Assembly: GCA_963675575.1 (NCBI GenBank)
Contig: OY776378.1
Coordinates: forward strand, 2,294,001 to 2,358,000
Direction of reading: 5' to 3'
DNA from: JAGLOK01 sp963675575
GTDB lineage: Bacteria; Bacillota; Clostridia; Christensenellales; UMGS416
DNA length: 64,000 bases
Positions 36,251 to 45,652 of the stretch are shown here, one piece after another. The position numbers and the translations under genes are program-made. Positions within the stretch are counted from its first letter, which is position 1, and the number at the start of each line of letters is the position of its first letter. The notes under the pieces are model-generated. The model searched no databases and was not told where the DNA came from. It saw nothing but the letters and a program-made list of their open reading frames with translations.

Positions 36251-37030
36251 TCAGCCGTTAACCTCTTTTATCTTTGAGCGAAGTTTCAACAACACCTTTG
36301 AGTGAATCTGAGATATTCTTGACTCGGAAACTCCGATGATCTCCGCAATTTCTTTCAATGTCATCTCTTCGTAATAGTATAGTGTTATTACAAGCTTTTC
36401 TTTCTCAGGCAACCCATCAATCATCTTACCAAGAATTGTTTTCATCTCTTTTTTTTCTATTTGCTGTTCAACAGTTTCCCCTTTATCTGATATGCTGCTT
36501 ACAGAAAAAGAATTCTTGCTCATCATTTCCTCAAAATGAACAATGTTAAACATATGTGCTTTTTGAACTGTCTTTTTAAAATCTTCATGTGATATTTCAA
36601 GATATTGCGCCACTTCAAGTTCCGTTGGTTCCCTAAAAAAACGGTTTTCCAATTCACTATAGGCATTACTAATTGTTTTGATTTTCCTTCTCAGACTTGA
36701 TGGCGCCCAATCCTGCCGACGTATTTGGTCAATAATCTCACCCTTTATTCTCATGGAAGCATAGTGTTCGAATTTCACATTTCTCTTCAAATCGTACTTT
36801 TCAACAGCATCCATGAGCCCAAGTATACCATTACTGAGCATGTCATCAAAATTACTGTGACCTTCATATTTCGGCAACATTCTTAATACGATTCTTTTGA
36901 CAAGATTAGTATAAGAAAGTACAAGTTCATTTTTCAACTCAATGGTTTTATTATTAAAATATTCTTGCCAAAGCTTGTCAAGCTCGCTATTTTTATTAAC
37001 CATTTTAGTTTCTTTCATATTGCCTTTCAT
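36251..37030 (-). CDS. fliA: FliA/SigD flagellar sigma factor (sigma-28)
   Basis: This sigma-70 family factor directs transcription of late flagellar and chemotaxis genes. The 259-residue protein shows region 2 (GLMDAVEKYDLKRNVKFEHY, then ASMRIKGEIIDQIRRQDW), region 3 (SSLRRKIKTISNAYSELENR) and region 4 with helix-turn-helix (MTLKEIAEIIGVSESRISQI). Its anti-sigma factor FlgM is in the same operon. The start could be at 37030 or the ATG four codons later, which has AAAGG nearby. Six candidate target promoters are found in this window. Confidence 0.96.
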   Translation of the reverse strand: MKGNMKETKMVNKNSELDKLWQEYFNNKTIELKNELVLSYTNLVKRIVLRMLPKYEGHSNFDDMLSNGILGLMDAVEKYDLKRNVKFEHYASMRIKGEIIDQIRRQDWAPSSLRRKIKTISNAYSELENRFFREPTELEVAQYLEISHEDFKKTVQKAHMFNIVHFEEMMSKNSFSVSSISDKGETVEQQIEKKEMKTILGKMIDGLPEKEKLVITLYYYEEMTLKEIAEIIGVSESRISQIHSKVLLKLRSKIKEVNG

Positions 37031-37056
37031 ATCTATACATCAAAAGATTTTTACTT

Positions 37057-37710
37057 CTACCTAAGCCTATTTCTGTTTTTTATTTGTGTTTTTAATATAA
37101 AGCGGCTGAGCTTAGCCTGATCCCCGCTTGAAAGATTGACAAACTTCACACTTACATTATATTTAACAGTTTTCTTAGATGGCAAAAAACACCTAATTAC
37201 TTTTGCATTTAGCGAAAGCTCATTTTCCCCTCCCAAATCCAAAACGATATTTATCAAAGTACCGCCAATGAAATATTCATAGCATGTAAACTGCATGCCG
37301 GCATCGGACAAATCACTGGTTTTAGCTTCATAAACGGCATGTGTGCCGGGTATATCAACTTCCGGCTGAATAAGGCTTACTATCGCATCCAACACAACGG
37401 GAAGCCTAAATGAGGAACGCCTTTGTGTTTTTTCCACCTCAGATATTGCTTTGAACTGGCATACTCTTAAATTGTCTCGTACAAAAGATTTTTCCATTAC
37501 TGCATCAAAAACATACATCCCGTTGTTCCGGCAAAATGAAAATCTTAAAGGCGTAGTTTTATTTGCCCTAAGCGGGATTCCGTGCACAGTTGGCTGAAAA
37601 ACAATAAAACTCTGTTCATCAACAATGTCTTGAAGCTTTGTTTTGGTAACCAACTCTTCCGATTCTATCTTAAACATTTCGCCCAAATTAGCCACTTGAC
37701 TCAATATCAT
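37057..37710 (-). CDS. YcgR-type PilZ-domain protein (flagellar brake candidate)
   Basis: The 217-residue protein has an N-terminal YcgR-like beta domain and a C-terminal PilZ domain, with the cyclic-di-GMP motifs RRSSFR (near residue 100) and DLSDAG (near 135). PilZ flagellar brakes slow the motor when cyclic-di-GMP is high. The start overlaps the end of flhG by 23 nt; a later ATG at 37677 is possible but would cut into the first conserved strand. A cyclic-di-GMP hydrolase candidate (HD-GYP) is encoded at 54033-55106. Confidence 0.88.
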   Translation of the reverse strand: MILSQVANLGEMFKIESEELVTKTKLQDIVDEQSFIVFQPTVHGIPLRANKTTPLRFSFCRNNGMYVFDAVMEKSFVRDNLRVCQFKAISEVEKTQRRSSFRLPVVLDAIVSLIQPEVDIPGTHAVYEAKTSDLSDAGMQFTCYEYFIGGTLINIVLDLGGENELSLNAKVIRCFLPSKKTVKYNVSVKFVNLSSGDQAKLSRFILKTQIKNRNRLR

Positions 37711-38599
37711 TGATTGCCCCCAAGTATTCTATTTTTTCCTCGTCATCTTCATCATATCTACTTACAAGCCTATCAAAAAAGTTTCTAATGCCAAAAGAGG
37801 TATGATCCTCCTTAGGCATATTCAAATAACCATCCACTATATCCTTAATATTTAGTGCAGCGTTGCTTTTTGGGAAGCTTACCATTAGGGGTTGCTGTAT
37901 TTTTACTGCGTTAGCCATGTTTTCATCACGAAGTATATATCCCAGCTTTTTTACTTTTAAATCCATATAGCTATCAACTACTTTTACAAACCCATTCATA
38001 GCAGCGTCTGCTTCTTTTTTATTCTTGGCTTTGTTCATTAAAAGCTGTATGTTTGGTTTGTTTTTTTGTCTGCACGCTATTTTGAGTAGCGCGTAAGCAT
38101 CGGTAATGGACGTCGGCTCCGGGGTTGTAACCAATATGGTTTCATGGCTTGCATAAATCATGCGGAGTATATTTTCAGACAGTCCGGATCCGGTATCAAA
38201 GATAATGATATCAGCTATACTGTCCAGCCTCCTAAAGCTGTTTAACAGCCTGCTGATTTGAAAGCCGTCCATACTGATTAAATCATACAGCCCTGAACCC
38301 CCGGATATAAATTGAACACCTTCAATCCCGCATTCGATAATATCCGTTACCTCTTTTTTTCTGTTTAAGACATGCGATAAATTATACTTTGTTGATACTC
38401 CAAGCATAATATCAATGTTGGAAAAACCAAAGTCTGAGTCAATAAGCAATACTTTTTCCCCTCTTCGGCTTAGCTCAATTGCAAGATTGAGCGAAATGCT
38501 GGATTTTCCCACTCCGCCCTTACCACTTGTAACAGTTATAACTTTAGCGTTTCCTTTATTGCCCATCATATCACGTAAATTTTGCGCTTGATCCATCAT
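37688..38599 (-). CDS. flhG: FlhG/MinD-like ATPase, flagellar number regulator
   Basis: FlhG works with FlhF to set flagellum number and place. The 303-residue ParA/MinD-family ATPase has the deviant Walker A SGKGGVGKSSISLNLA near residue 25, the Asp of LLIDSDFGFSN, and the DTGSGLS motif. The N-terminus contains DQAQNLRDMM, the short FlhF-activating segment found in true FlhG. It overlaps flhF by 4 nt and the PilZ gene by 23 nt. Confidence 0.95.
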   Translation of the reverse strand: MMDQAQNLRDMMGNKGNAKVITVTSGKGGVGKSSISLNLAIELSRRGEKVLLIDSDFGFSNIDIMLGVSTKYNLSHVLNRKKEVTDIIECGIEGVQFISGGSGLYDLISMDGFQISRLLNSFRRLDSIADIIIFDTGSGLSENILRMIYASHETILVTTPEPTSITDAYALLKIACRQKNKPNIQLLMNKAKNKKEADAAMNGFVKVVDSYMDLKVKKLGYILRDENMANAVKIQQPLMVSFPKSNAALNIKDIVDGYLNMPKEDHTSFGIRNFFDRLVSRYDEDDEEKIEYLGAINDIESSG

Positions 38600-39729
38600 A
38601 TAGTTTCACCTTGTCTTAAAATATTTACGGCAATCTTGGAAGCTTCAGCCTGTTCGATGTCATCGGGAATATTCTGTCCGTTTGTAATATATGATAGTGG
38701 TTTTTGGGCATAGGCGGCAAAGTTTAATATATTGCCCCATGTATTCACTTCATCTTGCTTTGTTAGTATTATTTTATAGTTTCCGACAAATGAAACATCG
38801 TCTATTATTTGCTTACAGATTTTATAGCCGGAAGTCAAAGACAGTACCATGAAAATTTCATCCGGTTCGCAAGTTTTTATAATATTTTCAAAATCCTCTT
38901 TATATTTATCATCACGCAGGCTTCTTCCCGCGGTATCTATAAGAATCAAATCTCTGTCTTCTTGGTGAGCAAGAGCTTCTTTTAGCTCTTCGGAAGTATA
39001 TGCAGTATTTAGTGGTATCTGCATTATTTCCGAATAAATTTTGAGTTGTTCTTTAGCCGCAACTCGGAAAGTATCAGTGTTTATAATACCGACTTTCAAG
39101 CCTTGTTCGCAAACAAAATATCCTGCGAGTTTAACTAGCGTTGTGGTTTTTCCAACTCCTGTCGGACCTAAAAAAACAAGGATGTTTCTCTTATATTTCT
39201 TGATTTTAATAGGTGCAGACTCCCCAAGTTTTTTGACTATTAACTGCTCCATCACCTGGCTGGGCTCAACTTCCATCTTGGAAGTAACTTTTTCAACACT
39301 TTTAGCAAATTCATTTGCGAGCTCTAAATTAACATCCTGAGCAACCATTTTTTTATATAAATTGTTTACTTCATAAGAATACTTCTTCTCTTCCTTCTTT
39401 TGTTCCACGGAAAATTTGTCCGCAAGCCCGGCAATAGTTTTTTGCAGCTCATCAATTTTATCAGTGAGCTCCTCTATTTTTTCATCATCGCGGGCTTCAG
39501 CAATAGGGATCTGGGCGAGATTGCCAATTTCTTCAGAAAATGATTTCTTTTTCTTTATTTTAGAATCATATGCCGCCATGACTTCAAGTTTCTTCTTTTT
39601 AAATAGATTTATAACACCTTTTTGTCTGACAAACCTACTATTTAAGATTACAGCGTCATTCCCAAGCTCTTTTCGGATCTTGGTCATAGCTTCCTGCATA
39701 TCATTTACCAAATATCTTTTTACAAACAT
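38596..39729 (-). CDS. flhF: FlhF SRP-like GTPase
   Basis: FlhF is a signal-recognition-type GTPase that helps target the first flagellar parts. The 377-residue protein has the basic N-terminal region (KRYLVNDMQEAMTKIRKELG), a helical N domain, and the NG domain with P-loop FLGPTGVGKTTTLVKLAG near residue 190, LILIDTAGRS, and TKQDEVNTWG. It lies directly after flhA and overlaps flhG by 4 nt, as in most Gram-positive fli/che operons. Confidence 0.96.
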   Translation of the reverse strand: MFVKRYLVNDMQEAMTKIRKELGNDAVILNSRFVRQKGVINLFKKKKLEVMAAYDSKIKKKKSFSEEIGNLAQIPIAEARDDEKIEELTDKIDELQKTIAGLADKFSVEQKKEEKKYSYEVNNLYKKMVAQDVNLELANEFAKSVEKVTSKMEVEPSQVMEQLIVKKLGESAPIKIKKYKRNILVFLGPTGVGKTTTLVKLAGYFVCEQGLKVGIINTDTFRVAAKEQLKIYSEIMQIPLNTAYTSEELKEALAHQEDRDLILIDTAGRSLRDDKYKEDFENIIKTCEPDEIFMVLSLTSGYKICKQIIDDVSFVGNYKIILTKQDEVNTWGNILNFAAYAQKPLSYITNGQNIPDDIEQAEASKIAVNILRQGETI

Positions 39730-39732
39730 AAT

Positions 39733-41778
39733 TTAAATGTTTACCACCTTGTCTGAATAAATTTCCACATTTTGTTCAATCTCGTTATAAGATAAAACTG
39801 TAATATCAGGATCCAGCTGAATAGTCAGGCGCTTAAAATCCTTACGTATCTGAGGAGACGTAAGCACAATCGGTGTTATCCCCAGGCTCAAAAAATGCTC
39901 AATTGCTTTTTTTAAGCTGGCAAGGACTTTTTGGATTACATTTGGCTCCAATACCAGATATGATCCTTGCTCGCTTTTATGTATGTTCTCGGCTATTTTC
40001 TGTTCTAAGAAAGGATCCAAAGTTATAACTCTTGCCTTGCCTTCAGGTATAAATCGATGAGTTATAGCTCTTTTTAAGCTTTGTCTTACATATTCGGTTA
40101 ATGTATCCGGATCACGAACTATTGTTCCGTAATCGCCCAGTATCTCAAGGATTGTACCGATATCCCTTATTGAAATGCCTTCCCTTAAAAGATTGGCGAG
40201 AACTTTTTGTATCTCCCCTATGCTAAAAAGCTTCGGCGTAACTTCGTCAACAAGCGCTGGCTGCTGGGTTTTCAAGTTATCTAAAAGGATTTTTACCTGC
40301 TGTCTTCCTAAAAGTTCGTGCGCATGGCTTTTTATTACTTCTATAAGATGCGTGGATATCACCGACGGCGCGTCAATTGTCGTATAACCTTTAAGCTCGG
40401 CATTTTCTCTCTCACTTTCGGTTATCCACACTGCCGGAAGACCAAACGTTGGATCAACTGTTTCTATACCTTTGATGCTTGAATTCACATCAGCAGGCTT
40501 AAGCGCTAAAAAGTGGTCAATCATAATTTCGCCGTTTGCCACTTCCAGTCCTTTTATTTTTATTGAATATTGATTGTTTTTAAGCTGAATATTATCTCTT
40601 AACCGCACAACAGGCACGATAATACCAAGGTCTAATGCACACTGTCGCCTTATCATAACAACCCTGTCAAGCAAATCTCCTCCTTGGGATGTATCCACCA
40701 TCGATATTATACCATATCCAAATTCCATTTCAATTGTATCTACATGCAAAAGAGAAGTTACGCTCTCGGGCTTTCTTTTTTCCTTTGCCGCAATCTCTGC
40801 GGAATCCTGCTGCACGGAAAGCTCTTTTTTCTTGCGGGCACTCAAAGTAAAATAAGCGGACAGAGGCAATAAGATAGCCAAAAATAATAGCGGAATTGTT
40901 GGCAATCCGGGAATAAGGCTTATCAAGAAAAGCATTGCCCCCAAAACAAACAGAACAGAAGGCCTTGCCATCAATTGTTTGGACAGATCCTGTCCAAAGC
41001 TGTTTTCGCTCGCTGAACGTGTAACTATTACGCCGGTTGCAGTTGAAACCAATAGAGCTGGTATCTGGCTCACCAATCCGTCGCCCACAACTGCAAGCAA
41101 ATAAACCTGCACTGCCTTGTCAACTGCCATCCCCGCGCCGCCCCCGATTCCGAGAACGCCTATAAGCAACCCGCCTACAGTATTAATAATAACAATAATA
41201 ATGCCTATTATAGCATCACCCTTTACAAACTTTGATGCTCCGTCCATCGCCCCGTAAAAGTTTGCTTCACGCTGAATCTCTTCTCTTCGCTGCTGCGCCT
41301 GATTTTCGTCAATCACACCGGAATTCAAGTCCGCATCTATCGCCATCTGCTTACCCGGCATTGCATCCAGTGTAAACCTCGCCGCGACTTCAGCTACCCT
41401 TTCGGATCCTTTTGTGATAATAATGAACTGCACCAAAATAATAATTATAAATATTACAAATCCTACTACTAAATTATTGCCCACAACAAAATTTCCGAAT
41501 GTCTCTATCACTTTCCCAGCTTGTCCATTGTTGCCGAGTATCAGCTTTGTCGAAGCAATATTTAAAGATATTCTGAAAAGAGTAAGGAATAAGAGCATTG
41601 TTGGAAACGTCGAAAACTCAAGCGCTTTTTTTACATAAAGATTGGTAAGCAAAATAAAAAGCGACAGAGTGATATTAATAATCAAAAGCATATCAAGAAG
41701 AAAGGCCCCTATTGGCAATATGATGGCAAAAACAATGCCAAGTATCATTACAGATATAACAACATCATTTATCTTCAA
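39733..41778 (-). CDS. flhA: FlhA flagellar export gate protein
   Basis: FlhA is the main export-gate subunit. The 681-residue protein has eight predicted membrane segments in the first 330 residues, the conserved MPGKQMAIDADLNSG block (FHIPEP loop) near residue 145, and a large cytoplasmic substrate-docking domain in the second half. The length is normal. It begins 1 bp after flhB and is followed by flhF. Confidence 0.97.
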   Translation of the reverse strand: MKINDVVISVMILGIVFAIILPIGAFLLDMLLIINITLSLFILLTNLYVKKALEFSTFPTMLLFLTLFRISLNIASTKLILGNNGQAGKVIETFGNFVVGNNLVVGFVIFIIIILVQFIIITKGSERVAEVAARFTLDAMPGKQMAIDADLNSGVIDENQAQQRREEIQREANFYGAMDGASKFVKGDAIIGIIIVIINTVGGLLIGVLGIGGGAGMAVDKAVQVYLLAVVGDGLVSQIPALLVSTATGVIVTRSASENSFGQDLSKQLMARPSVLFVLGAMLFLISLIPGLPTIPLLFLAILLPLSAYFTLSARKKKELSVQQDSAEIAAKEKRKPESVTSLLHVDTIEMEFGYGIISMVDTSQGGDLLDRVVMIRRQCALDLGIIVPVVRLRDNIQLKNNQYSIKIKGLEVANGEIMIDHFLALKPADVNSSIKGIETVDPTFGLPAVWITESERENAELKGYTTIDAPSVISTHLIEVIKSHAHELLGRQQVKILLDNLKTQQPALVDEVTPKLFSIGEIQKVLANLLREGISIRDIGTILEILGDYGTIVRDPDTLTEYVRQSLKRAITHRFIPEGKARVITLDPFLEQKIAENIHKSEQGSYLVLEPNVIQKVLASLKKAIEHFLSLGITPIVLTSPQIRKDFKRLTIQLDPDITVLSYNEIEQNVEIYSDKVVNI

Positions 41779-41779
41779 A

Positions 41780-42859
41780 TTATCTGCCCCTCCTCATGTT
41801 CTTTTTTAGATTATATACATATGCCAGTATTTCGGCAACCGCTTGATACAAATCTTCGGGAACTTCCTCCCCAACATCACAATGAAAATACAAAGACTGA
41901 GCAAGCGGCTTGTTTTCTACCATTTCAATTTCCAGCTCTTTTGCTTTTTCTTTTAACTTTTGGGCTAAAAAATCTTTGCCTTTGGCAACAACAAGCGGCG
42001 CATCATGTTTTTCCCCATCATAGCTTAAGCCAATGGCGTAGTGAGTCGGGTTGGTGATGATTACATCCGCCTCTTCAACGGCCTGCATCATCCTCATTTG
42101 ACTCATTTCCCTCTGTTTCTGACGTATTTTCCCTTTAATTTGAGGGTCCCCTTCAGAAAGTTTATACTCATCTTTCACTTCCTGTTTTGTCATCTTTAAG
42201 TCTTTATTATACTTCCACCATTGATAAAAATAATCAATGGGAGCAAAGATGGCCAAAGCAATCGCAATTTTGAAAGCCACTGAAAGTGTTATCTTAACAA
42301 ATTGCTGCGCGGATAACAAAACATTTTGTGGCATTAGCTGAGGCATTTTGCCAAACTCATTTTTATAAGCATTATATGCCACTACTGCGATAATTGTAAT
42401 CTTAATTATCGATTTAAAAAGCTCAGCTATTGTTGTCACTGAAAATAGGCGTTTAAATCCTGCAACCATGCTGATCTTTTCCAACTTCGGCGATATGGCT
42501 TTTGTTGAAAACAAAAATCCGACTTGTACAACGTTAAACAAAAAAGCACTAAAAAACGCAGCGATAAGCACGGGCGCCATTACCAAAAAGAAATATTTTA
42601 ACGCATTTGTCAGAGCAGCGCTTACCGAAGCCATTGTAAGAGTATCAGGTATCGCTCTATAAGTAAACGTGCTTGTAATCAGCTTGCTCAGATTACCGAT
42701 GATAGATGTGCCAAATATAGAAAAAACGGCTAACATAACTATCAGCGAAAGCGATGAAACCATTTCTGTGCTTTTAAACACCTGCCCTTTTTCTCTGGAG
42801 TCCCGTTTTCGCTTCGGGGTAGCTTTTTCAGTTTTTTCGCCTGTTTGCTGCGAGCTCAC
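41780..42859 (-). CDS. flhB: FlhB flagellar export switch protein
   Basis: FlhB switches the gate from rod/hook to filament export after self-cleavage. The 359-residue protein has four membrane segments and a cytoplasmic domain with the autocleavage motif NPTHYAIGL near residue 270, including the conserved NPTH. The first residues are charged (KTEKATPKRKRDSREKGQVF). Its last base overlaps the fliR frame by one nucleotide. A small free-standing FlhB-C-like protein is found at 51315-51596. Confidence 0.97.
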   Translation of the reverse strand: MSSQQTGEKTEKATPKRKRDSREKGQVFKSTEMVSSLSLIVMLAVFSIFGTSIIGNLSKLITSTFTYRAIPDTLTMASVSAALTNALKYFFLVMAPVLIAAFFSAFLFNVVQVGFLFSTKAISPKLEKISMVAGFKRLFSVTTIAELFKSIIKITIIAVVAYNAYKNEFGKMPQLMPQNVLLSAQQFVKITLSVAFKIAIALAIFAPIDYFYQWWKYNKDLKMTKQEVKDEYKLSEGDPQIKGKIRQKQREMSQMRMMQAVEEADVIITNPTHYAIGLSYDGEKHDAPLVVAKGKDFLAQKLKEKAKELEIEMVENKPLAQSLYFHCDVGEEVPEDLYQAVAEILAYVYNLKKNMRRGR

Positions 42860-43647
42860 TACGCCACCCCCAATCCTTTAAACATTGCGTCAATTGAGCT
42901 GAACATTTCTCTAAAAATAATATCTGTATAAGAAATGTATGCAGGAAGAACTAAAAATAGCATCAGTATTCCCAATATCACTTTGAGGGGAAGCCCCACA
43001 ACAAAAATATTCATTTGTGGCACCATTTTAACTATAATCCCCATTACAACTTCGCCCAAGAGTCCTGAGGCGATAATAGGCATAGCCACATTCAAAGCCA
43101 TTACAAATGCAAGGATGAATACTTCAATAGCCACATAAGCAATCTTGGGATTGAGCGTAACCGAGCCTATAGGAACCTGTGCAAAAGTAGCCTGAAGAAT
43201 GTATATCAGCTGAAGATGCGCATTTGCAGCAAAAAAAGTGATAATTAAAATAATATAAAGCAGATTTCCGGTGAGAGGCACTTTAATTCTGTTTTGTACA
43301 TCAAAAACATTTACCATGCCAAAGCCCATCATCATATCCGTAACATGACCTGCCGTCTGCGTCAAAGAGAAAAAAAGTGTTGTCACATATCCCAACACAA
43401 CTCCATATAATAATTCCTTAATACAAAGCAGCGAATATTCGAGAATGTTGCTATATCTTATTACAACAGGAGTAGCCACGGATGCGAAAATAACATAGGT
43501 CAAAAGCGTGCAAAAACACACTTTTACGATATTGGGAACATTTTTTCTGCCAAAAATGGGCGAAGAAATAATCAGAGCAGATGTTCGAAGGAACATAAGA
43601 ATGAAATTATCTAAATTTGCACTGACATCTTGTATTACTTGTTCCAT
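42859..43647 (-). CDS. fliR: FliR flagellar export gate protein
   Basis: FliR is part of the FliPQR export pore. The 262-residue protein has six membrane segments and the family motif with FLRTSALIISSPIFGRKNVP near the start and GLPLKVILGILML near the end. It follows fliQ by 7 bp and meets flhB by one nucleotide. Confidence 0.95.
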   Translation of the reverse strand: MEQVIQDVSANLDNFILMFLRTSALIISSPIFGRKNVPNIVKVCFCTLLTYVIFASVATPVVIRYSNILEYSLLCIKELLYGVVLGYVTTLFFSLTQTAGHVTDMMMGFGMVNVFDVQNRIKVPLTGNLLYIILIITFFAANAHLQLIYILQATFAQVPIGSVTLNPKIAYVAIEVFILAFVMALNVAMPIIASGLLGEVVMGIIVKMVPQMNIFVVGLPLKVILGILMLFLVLPAYISYTDIIFREMFSSIDAMFKGLGVA

Positions 43648-43654
43648 TTTAGCC

Positions 43655-43924
43655 CTAGTTAATCATCGTCCCTATCATTGAGTACATTCTATGCGTAAAA
43701 TCAGTTAAATTAGTAATCATCCATCCCCCAAAAATTACTATTGCCAAAAGAATGGATACTATTTTGGGAACGAAAGCTAATGTCTGCTCATTAATCTGTG
43801 TGGTTGCCTGAAAAATAGAAACAATAACTCCAACTACCATCCCTGTTAAAAGCATTGGTGCCGCGACAATCAAAATCGTATAAACAGCATCCTGCATTAT
43901 TTGAATTATTTCAGTCTGCTCCAA
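43655..43924 (-). CDS. fliQ: FliQ flagellar export gate protein
   Basis: FliQ is a small pore subunit with two membrane helices. The 89-residue protein has the motif GMVVGVIVSIFQATTQINEQ typical of FliQ/SpaQ. It lies between fliP and fliR, as in most flagellar operons. Confidence 0.96.
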   Translation of the reverse strand: MEQTEIIQIMQDAVYTILIVAAPMLLTGMVVGVIVSIFQATTQINEQTLAFVPKIVSILLAIVIFGGWMITNLTDFTHRMYSMIGTMIN

Positions 43925-43972
43925 AAGAACGTCTCCCCCCTATCTAAAATTCTTTGCACTTTTTAAATTAAG

Positions 43973-44734
43973 CTATGTAAAGCTGGTAATGAGCGTCTGA
44001 ACGGTAAGCATCCAGCCATCGACCAACACAAACAAAAGAAGTTTGAATGGCAGAGAAATAACTATCGGGGGCAGCATCATCATGCCCATTGCCATCAAAG
44101 TGCTGGCTACAATCATATCCATCACGATAAAAGGTATATACAAAAAGAATCCAATTTGAAATCCTCTTTTTATTTCGCTTGTGATAAACGCTGGAAAAAG
44201 CGCTGTGTTTGAAACTTCTTCAACAGATTCTATCTGAGAATCTTGAGAGGAAACGGATATAAAATATTCCAAGTCCTTTTTATATGTTTGCCTGAGCATA
44301 AAATTTCGCACAGGCACTAATGCAAGCTCTGATGCTTCATCCAAAGTAATCTGCTCTTCAATATACGGCTCGTACGCATTAACTTTTACATCTTCTATAA
44401 CAGGCGACATCACAAAAAAAGTTAAAAACAACGCAAGGCCAATCAGCACCTGGTTCGGAGGCATTTGCTGAAGCCCCAAACCGTTTCGTATTAAAGAAAG
44501 CACGATTACAATCCTCGTAAAGCCCGTCATCATAATGAGTATGGACGGCACAAGTGTCAGCACTGTCAGCAGCAGAATTATATCTATTGTTTCAGATCTA
44601 TCCCCCAGCAGCCCTCCCAGTGGCGCCGATTCCGATGATGTGTTATCCATTTCGCCAATAACACTGCACCCAGAAAAGAGTGCTAAAATTAATGCTATTA
44701 GAATAATTAATAATAGTTTTTTTCTAAACCTCAT
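43973..44734 (-). CDS. fliP: FliP flagellar export gate protein with lipobox-like signal
   Basis: FliP forms the core of the FliPQR pore. The 253-residue protein has the conserved blocks MMTGFTRIVIVLSLIRNGLG and PPNQVLIGLALFLTFFVMSP, and a C-terminal pair of membrane helices. It starts with a cleavable-type signal (RFRKKLLLIILIALILALF) that ends in LFSGC, which resembles a lipoprotein cleavage box. FliP usually has an ordinary signal peptide, so the Cys is unusual. It overlaps the end of fliO by 4 nt. Confidence 0.96.
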   Translation of the reverse strand: MRFRKKLLLIILIALILALFSGCSVIGEMDNTSSESAPLGGLLGDRSETIDIILLLTVLTLVPSILIMMTGFTRIVIVLSLIRNGLGLQQMPPNQVLIGLALFLTFFVMSPVIEDVKVNAYEPYIEEQITLDEASELALVPVRNFMLRQTYKKDLEYFISVSSQDSQIESVEEVSNTALFPAFITSEIKRGFQIGFFLYIPFIVMDMIVASTLMAMGMMMLPPIVISLPFKLLLFVLVDGWMLTVQTLITSFT

Positions 44735-45243
44735 TTTGACTTACCTTCCGAGGATTGATTGTCTGTCAAATCTTTATCTTTGCCCATCAATTCCATTATT
44801 GAAGCAAAATCTTTTTTCTCATCCTCAGAAATCTCTTCTTCATTTTTATACTTTTGCTTTGATGCTTTCCGAGTTTTTTTTAGTTCTTCCTGTGAGCCTC
44901 TTGCTTTGTTTATAAAATCAATAATAGTTGAAGAAAAGCTTTTTTGCTGAATCGCGCTTTCTTTTGCTTCACGTTCAATCAAGGCAGTATCTTCTTCATC
45001 CATTTCAGCTATCAAATTTATTGATTGATTGGTGATGCCCACCAAAATATTTTTGCCGCCAAATTTTATTAACGCAATCTGCTTGTCGGTTGAAAGAAAA
45101 ATTTGATCGACAACTTTGATATATTTTGACTGCGTCAGGCGTTTTCCCCTTTTAGCTAAAAACTTGGTGACATAATATGCACCAAGCAAAACGGCTACCA
45201 TAACGCCTATTATTAATATTGTTTGTTCTAATCCACCCTCCAT
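44731..45243 (-). CDS. fliO: FliO flagellar biosynthesis protein
   Basis: FliO is a poorly conserved membrane protein that helps assemble FliP. The 170-residue protein has one membrane helix (about 8-29), a small beta domain (YIKVVDQIFLSTDKQIALIK, then KNILVGITNQSINLI), and a long Lys/Glu-rich tail. It lies between fliE and fliP. A strong terminator-like hairpin stands in the gap just upstream. Confidence 0.85.
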   Translation of the reverse strand: MEGGLEQTILIIGVMVAVLLGAYYVTKFLAKRGKRLTQSKYIKVVDQIFLSTDKQIALIKFGGKNILVGITNQSINLIAEMDEEDTALIEREAKESAIQQKSFSSTIIDFINKARGSQEELKKTRKASKQKYKNEEEISEDEKKDFASIMELMGKDKDLTDNQSSEGKSK

Positions 45244-45276
45244 TGGGCACTCCTCGACTTAGTTATTTATATATGC

Positions 45277-45315
45277 AAAAAATGCCATAATAGTTTCCGT
45301 ACTATCTGGCATTTT
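45277..45315 (-). terminator. Terminator-like hairpin between fliE and fliO
   Basis: On the minus strand AAAATGCCA (complement of 45307-45315) pairs with TGGCATTTT (complement of 45279-45287), and an inner ATAGT/ACTAT stem extends it. A run of six T follows. It lies just past the fliE stop and before fliO. It would stop or lower transcription coming from flgB-flgC-fliE into the export-gate genes. Confidence 0.75.
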
Positions 45316-45319
45316 CTAT

Positions 45320-45619
45320 TTATAGCTGCATTTGCATGATTTCTTTATATGCGTCAATTACCTTATTTCGCACCTGCAACGCAAGCTCCAAAGCAAGTTC
45401 GGCTTTTTCGGTTTGTATCACAGTTTCATGAATGCTGGCGTCTTCTCCGGATAATAGATTAATTGTTCCTTGGTCACTCTCGCTTTCGGTCTCGGCCACG
45501 TTTCTAAGCGTATCGCTTAAGATATCAGAAAAGTTCTCCGTGCTTTTTTTGTCCGTTTTTTCTACCGAAGAAATCGCGTCTATCACTGACCCTATGCTCA
45601 TATTCGAATTTACTTGCAT
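45320..45619 (-). CDS. fliE: FliE hook-basal body complex protein
   Basis: FliE links the MS ring to the rod. The protein is about 100 residues, with the conserved C-terminal helix (TEKAELALELALQVRNKVID followed by AYKEIMQMQL). The start at the ATG 45619 is preferred because GGAG stands at the right distance; an in-frame TTG four codons earlier overlaps that site. It follows flgC, giving the standard flgB-flgC-fliE set. Confidence 0.93.
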   Translation of the reverse strand: MQVNSNMSIGSVIDAISSVEKTDKKSTENFSDILSDTLRNVAETESESDQGTINLLSGEDASIHETVIQTEKAELALELALQVRNKVIDAYKEIMQMQL

Positions 45620-45652
45620 TTCAATCTCCAAAAAGATTATTTTTTTATATTA

